From NCBI GenBank assembly GCA_009840005.1, contig VXOR01000100.1, positions 1 through 52,318 on the forward strand: a stretch of 52,318 nucleotides of DNA, read 5' to 3'. The notes below the pieces were generated by a model that saw only the letters and a list, made by a program, of their open reading frames with translations, was not told the DNA's origin and made no database searches. Source of the DNA: Gemmatimonadota bacterium. Its GTDB lineage: Bacteria > Latescibacterota > UBA2968 > UBA8231. This document shows positions 51,509-52,318 of this stretch, piece after piece; position 1 is the stretch's first letter; each line of letters starts with the position of its first letter. The translations under genes were made by a program, and so were the position numbers.

Positions 51509-51649
51509 ACTGATGTTACGCACGGCACCTAGGTATGGGATGCTTCGACTCCGCTTCGCTGCGCTCAGCATGACAGCGATGGGTGTTTTCCTGTCTTGTC
51601 ATGCTGAGCGCAGCGAAGCATCTCCTACCCAAGTCTGCGTAACGTCAGT
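51509..51649. mobile_element. Miniature inverted-repeat element, copy C
   Basis: 141 bp with ends ACTGATGTTACGCA (51509-51522) and TGCGTAACGTCAGT (51636-51649), the same termini as copies A and B. Its interior is the GCTTCGCTGCGCTCAGCATG inverted repeat (arms about 51541-51573 and 51597-51621) also found at the window start. It sits in the leader of the sigma54 activator gene, 21 bases before its ATG. Confidence 0.75.
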
Positions 51650-51652
51650 TAG

Positions 51653-51684
51653 TCACGATATATGGTGTTATCACGATATATGGT
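51653..51684. promoter_or_regulatory. Direct repeats, candidate activator sites
   Basis: TCACGATATATGGT occurs twice (about 51654-51667 and 51671-51684) with a 17-base period, roughly 180 bases upstream of the sigma54 promoter. Position fits an upstream activator site for the divergent regulator. AT-rich DNA fills the rest to 51840, and CACG-AAATGA-CGTG at about 51751-51764 is another small inverted repeat. Confidence 0.5.
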
Positions 51685-51844
51685 AATTTATATCTATATT
51701 GTTGTTTTTTCTAAATTTAAGGCGATAAAAGTCCGTATGCAAGCTGAAAAAACACGAAATGACGTGATTTTGACAATTTTTATAGAAGCGATAATCTGAT
51801 TGTAATTTACTGTTTATAAAGGAATTATGGAAATAAGCTGCTGT

Positions 51845-51860
51845 TGGCACGGAATTTGCA
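51845..51860 (+). promoter_or_regulatory. Sigma54 (-24/-12) promoter
   Basis: TGGCAC-GGAAT-TTGCA matches the sigma54 consensus exactly, with GG (51846-51847) and GC (51858-51859) twelve bases apart. Start near 51871, 30 bases before the prepilin peptidase ATG. It needs an AAA+ activator, such as the one encoded next door. Confidence 0.9.
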
Positions 51861-51900
51861 AATGTAAGGAAGGTCGGATACGACAAGAGGGGCAACGGAA

Positions 51901-52318
51901 ATGGAAGCACTATTCAATGATTTGGGTCGCGTATTTTTGTTGGAGCTGACGATGATTGGTGCGCTGACGCTCTGCGGCTGCTATGCAACCTATACCGATA
52001 TTCACTTTCGCCATATTCCCAATTGGGCTAGTTGGGGCTTGGTGGTGGTTGGTTTAATCGGCCAAGGTTTATTCTATGTTTGGGGGGCGGTCGAACTGGC
52101 CCAAGTCGGCCTCGTCTTTTTGGTTGGTTTTGCCGTCAGCTACGTACTCTATATCTATGGATTCTGGGCACCGGGAGACGCCAAATTGTTTTGGGCTTTT
52201 GTCCTAGTGCTGCCGCCGACGCTCTTTCCTTCCATTTCCCTTTCCTCCTTTAACGCGCCGCTGTGGGCGCTGCTGCTCAACGCCTTAGTGCTGACCTGTT
52301 TGGTCTTGCTGGGGTTGT
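51901..52318 (+). CDS. Prepilin peptidase (A24 family), 3' end outside window
   Basis: 139 residues seen, open at the right edge. Hydrophobic, with about four membrane helices. The two catalytic aspartates of the A24 family are Asp33 (YATYTDIHFRHIPN) and Asp93 (APGDAKLFW; GxGD is here PGD). It lacks the N-terminal methyltransferase half of PilD, as in the short CpaA/TadV-type enzymes. It processes type IV or Tad pilin signal peptides at the inner membrane. GAGGGG precedes the ATG. The sigma54 promoter and divergent activator suggest conditional expression of a pilus locus beyond the window. Confidence 0.88.
   Translation, partial: MEALFNDLGRVFLLELTMIGALTLCGCYATYTDIHFRHIPNWASWGLVVVGLIGQGLFYVWGAVELAQVGLVFLVGFAVSYVLYIYGFWAPGDAKLFWAFVLVLPPTLFPSISLSSFNAPLWALLLNALVLTCLVLLGL

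Noticed and set aside
51488..51571. Longer start for the sigma54 activator
   Set aside because: The upstream codons lie in the miniature element; ATG 51487 has a strong ribosome site.
1..52318. tRNA, rRNA and intact transposase or integrase genes
   Set aside because: I looked for typical tRNA T-loops, rRNA motifs and DDE or tyrosine-recombinase signatures and saw none; a covariance-model scan would be needed to be certain.

Overview
The window looks like a moderately GC-rich chromosome segment from an uncultivated Gram-negative bacterium. Several lipoproteins with lipoboxes, RND efflux pumps, a SurA/PpiC-type lipoprotein, FG-GAP/ASPIC-UnbV proteins, a PhyH dioxygenase, several Gfo/Idh/MocA oxidoreductases and mannonate dehydratase/enolase-superfamily enzymes together resemble Latescibacterota/Poribacteria-like genomes. 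That placement is an inference from gene content; there is no rRNA or phylogenetic marker here. No rRNA, tRNA, CRISPR array or intact transposase was seen.

Layout. 0-5 kb: aminotransferase, glutamine-dependent NAD synthetase and a PhyH-HEAT fusion. 5-9 kb, minus strand: a VapBC45-like toxin-antitoxin pair, a TetR regulator, a tandem-duplicated helix-hairpin-helix protein, a membrane protein, an internally deleted dienelactone hydrolase and a P-loop ATPase. 9-12 kb, minus strand: GNAT, enolase-superfamily and mannonate-dehydratase genes in one apparent sugar-acid operon. 12-15 kb: DUF1854 protein plus ABC exporter. 15-23 kb: RND efflux operon (adaptor plus two RND pumps), with a near-consensus promoter whose -35 box is abutted by a TetR-type palindrome. 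23-26 kb: bifunctional-nuclease-domain lipoprotein and two Gfo/Idh/MocA dehydrogenases. 26-29 kb: AT-richer accessory genes and gene remnants.

29-32 kb and 41.8-46.4 kb hold two paralogous modules, each with an exported FG-GAP/ASPIC beta-propeller and a TPR lipoprotein. The second also has a PpiC-type foldase lipoprotein. 32-38.3 kb: an AlbA_2/HATPase regulator, Tat-exported class V aminotransferase, P-loop protein without its Walker lysine, Gfo/Idh/MocA, Uma2 and Rpn nucleases. 38.3-41.8 kb is a mosaic island, bounded by about 125-bp direct repeats, with an XRE/DUF4258 operon, a beheaded helicase, a truncated DUF5615 toxin and an Rpn-DUF433 chimera. 46.3-48.5 kb: a trypsin-like protease inserted between about 249-bp direct repeats that duplicate the 3' ends of both flanking genes. 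48.4-52.3 kb: a large sigma54 activator with a beta-propeller sensor, divergent from a prepilin peptidase gene that has a textbook -24/-12 promoter.

The strongest candidates for undescribed biology are (1) the soluble beta-propeller sigma54 activator facing a sigma54 promoter of a prepilin peptidase, (2) palindromic repeats inserted in frame into two exported proteins, together with a miniature-element family whose ends read ACTGAYGTTACGCA, and (3) the duplicated propeller/TPR/foldase envelope module. The window is also rich in gene fragments joined in frame, which suggests frequent short-homology deletion and recombination.
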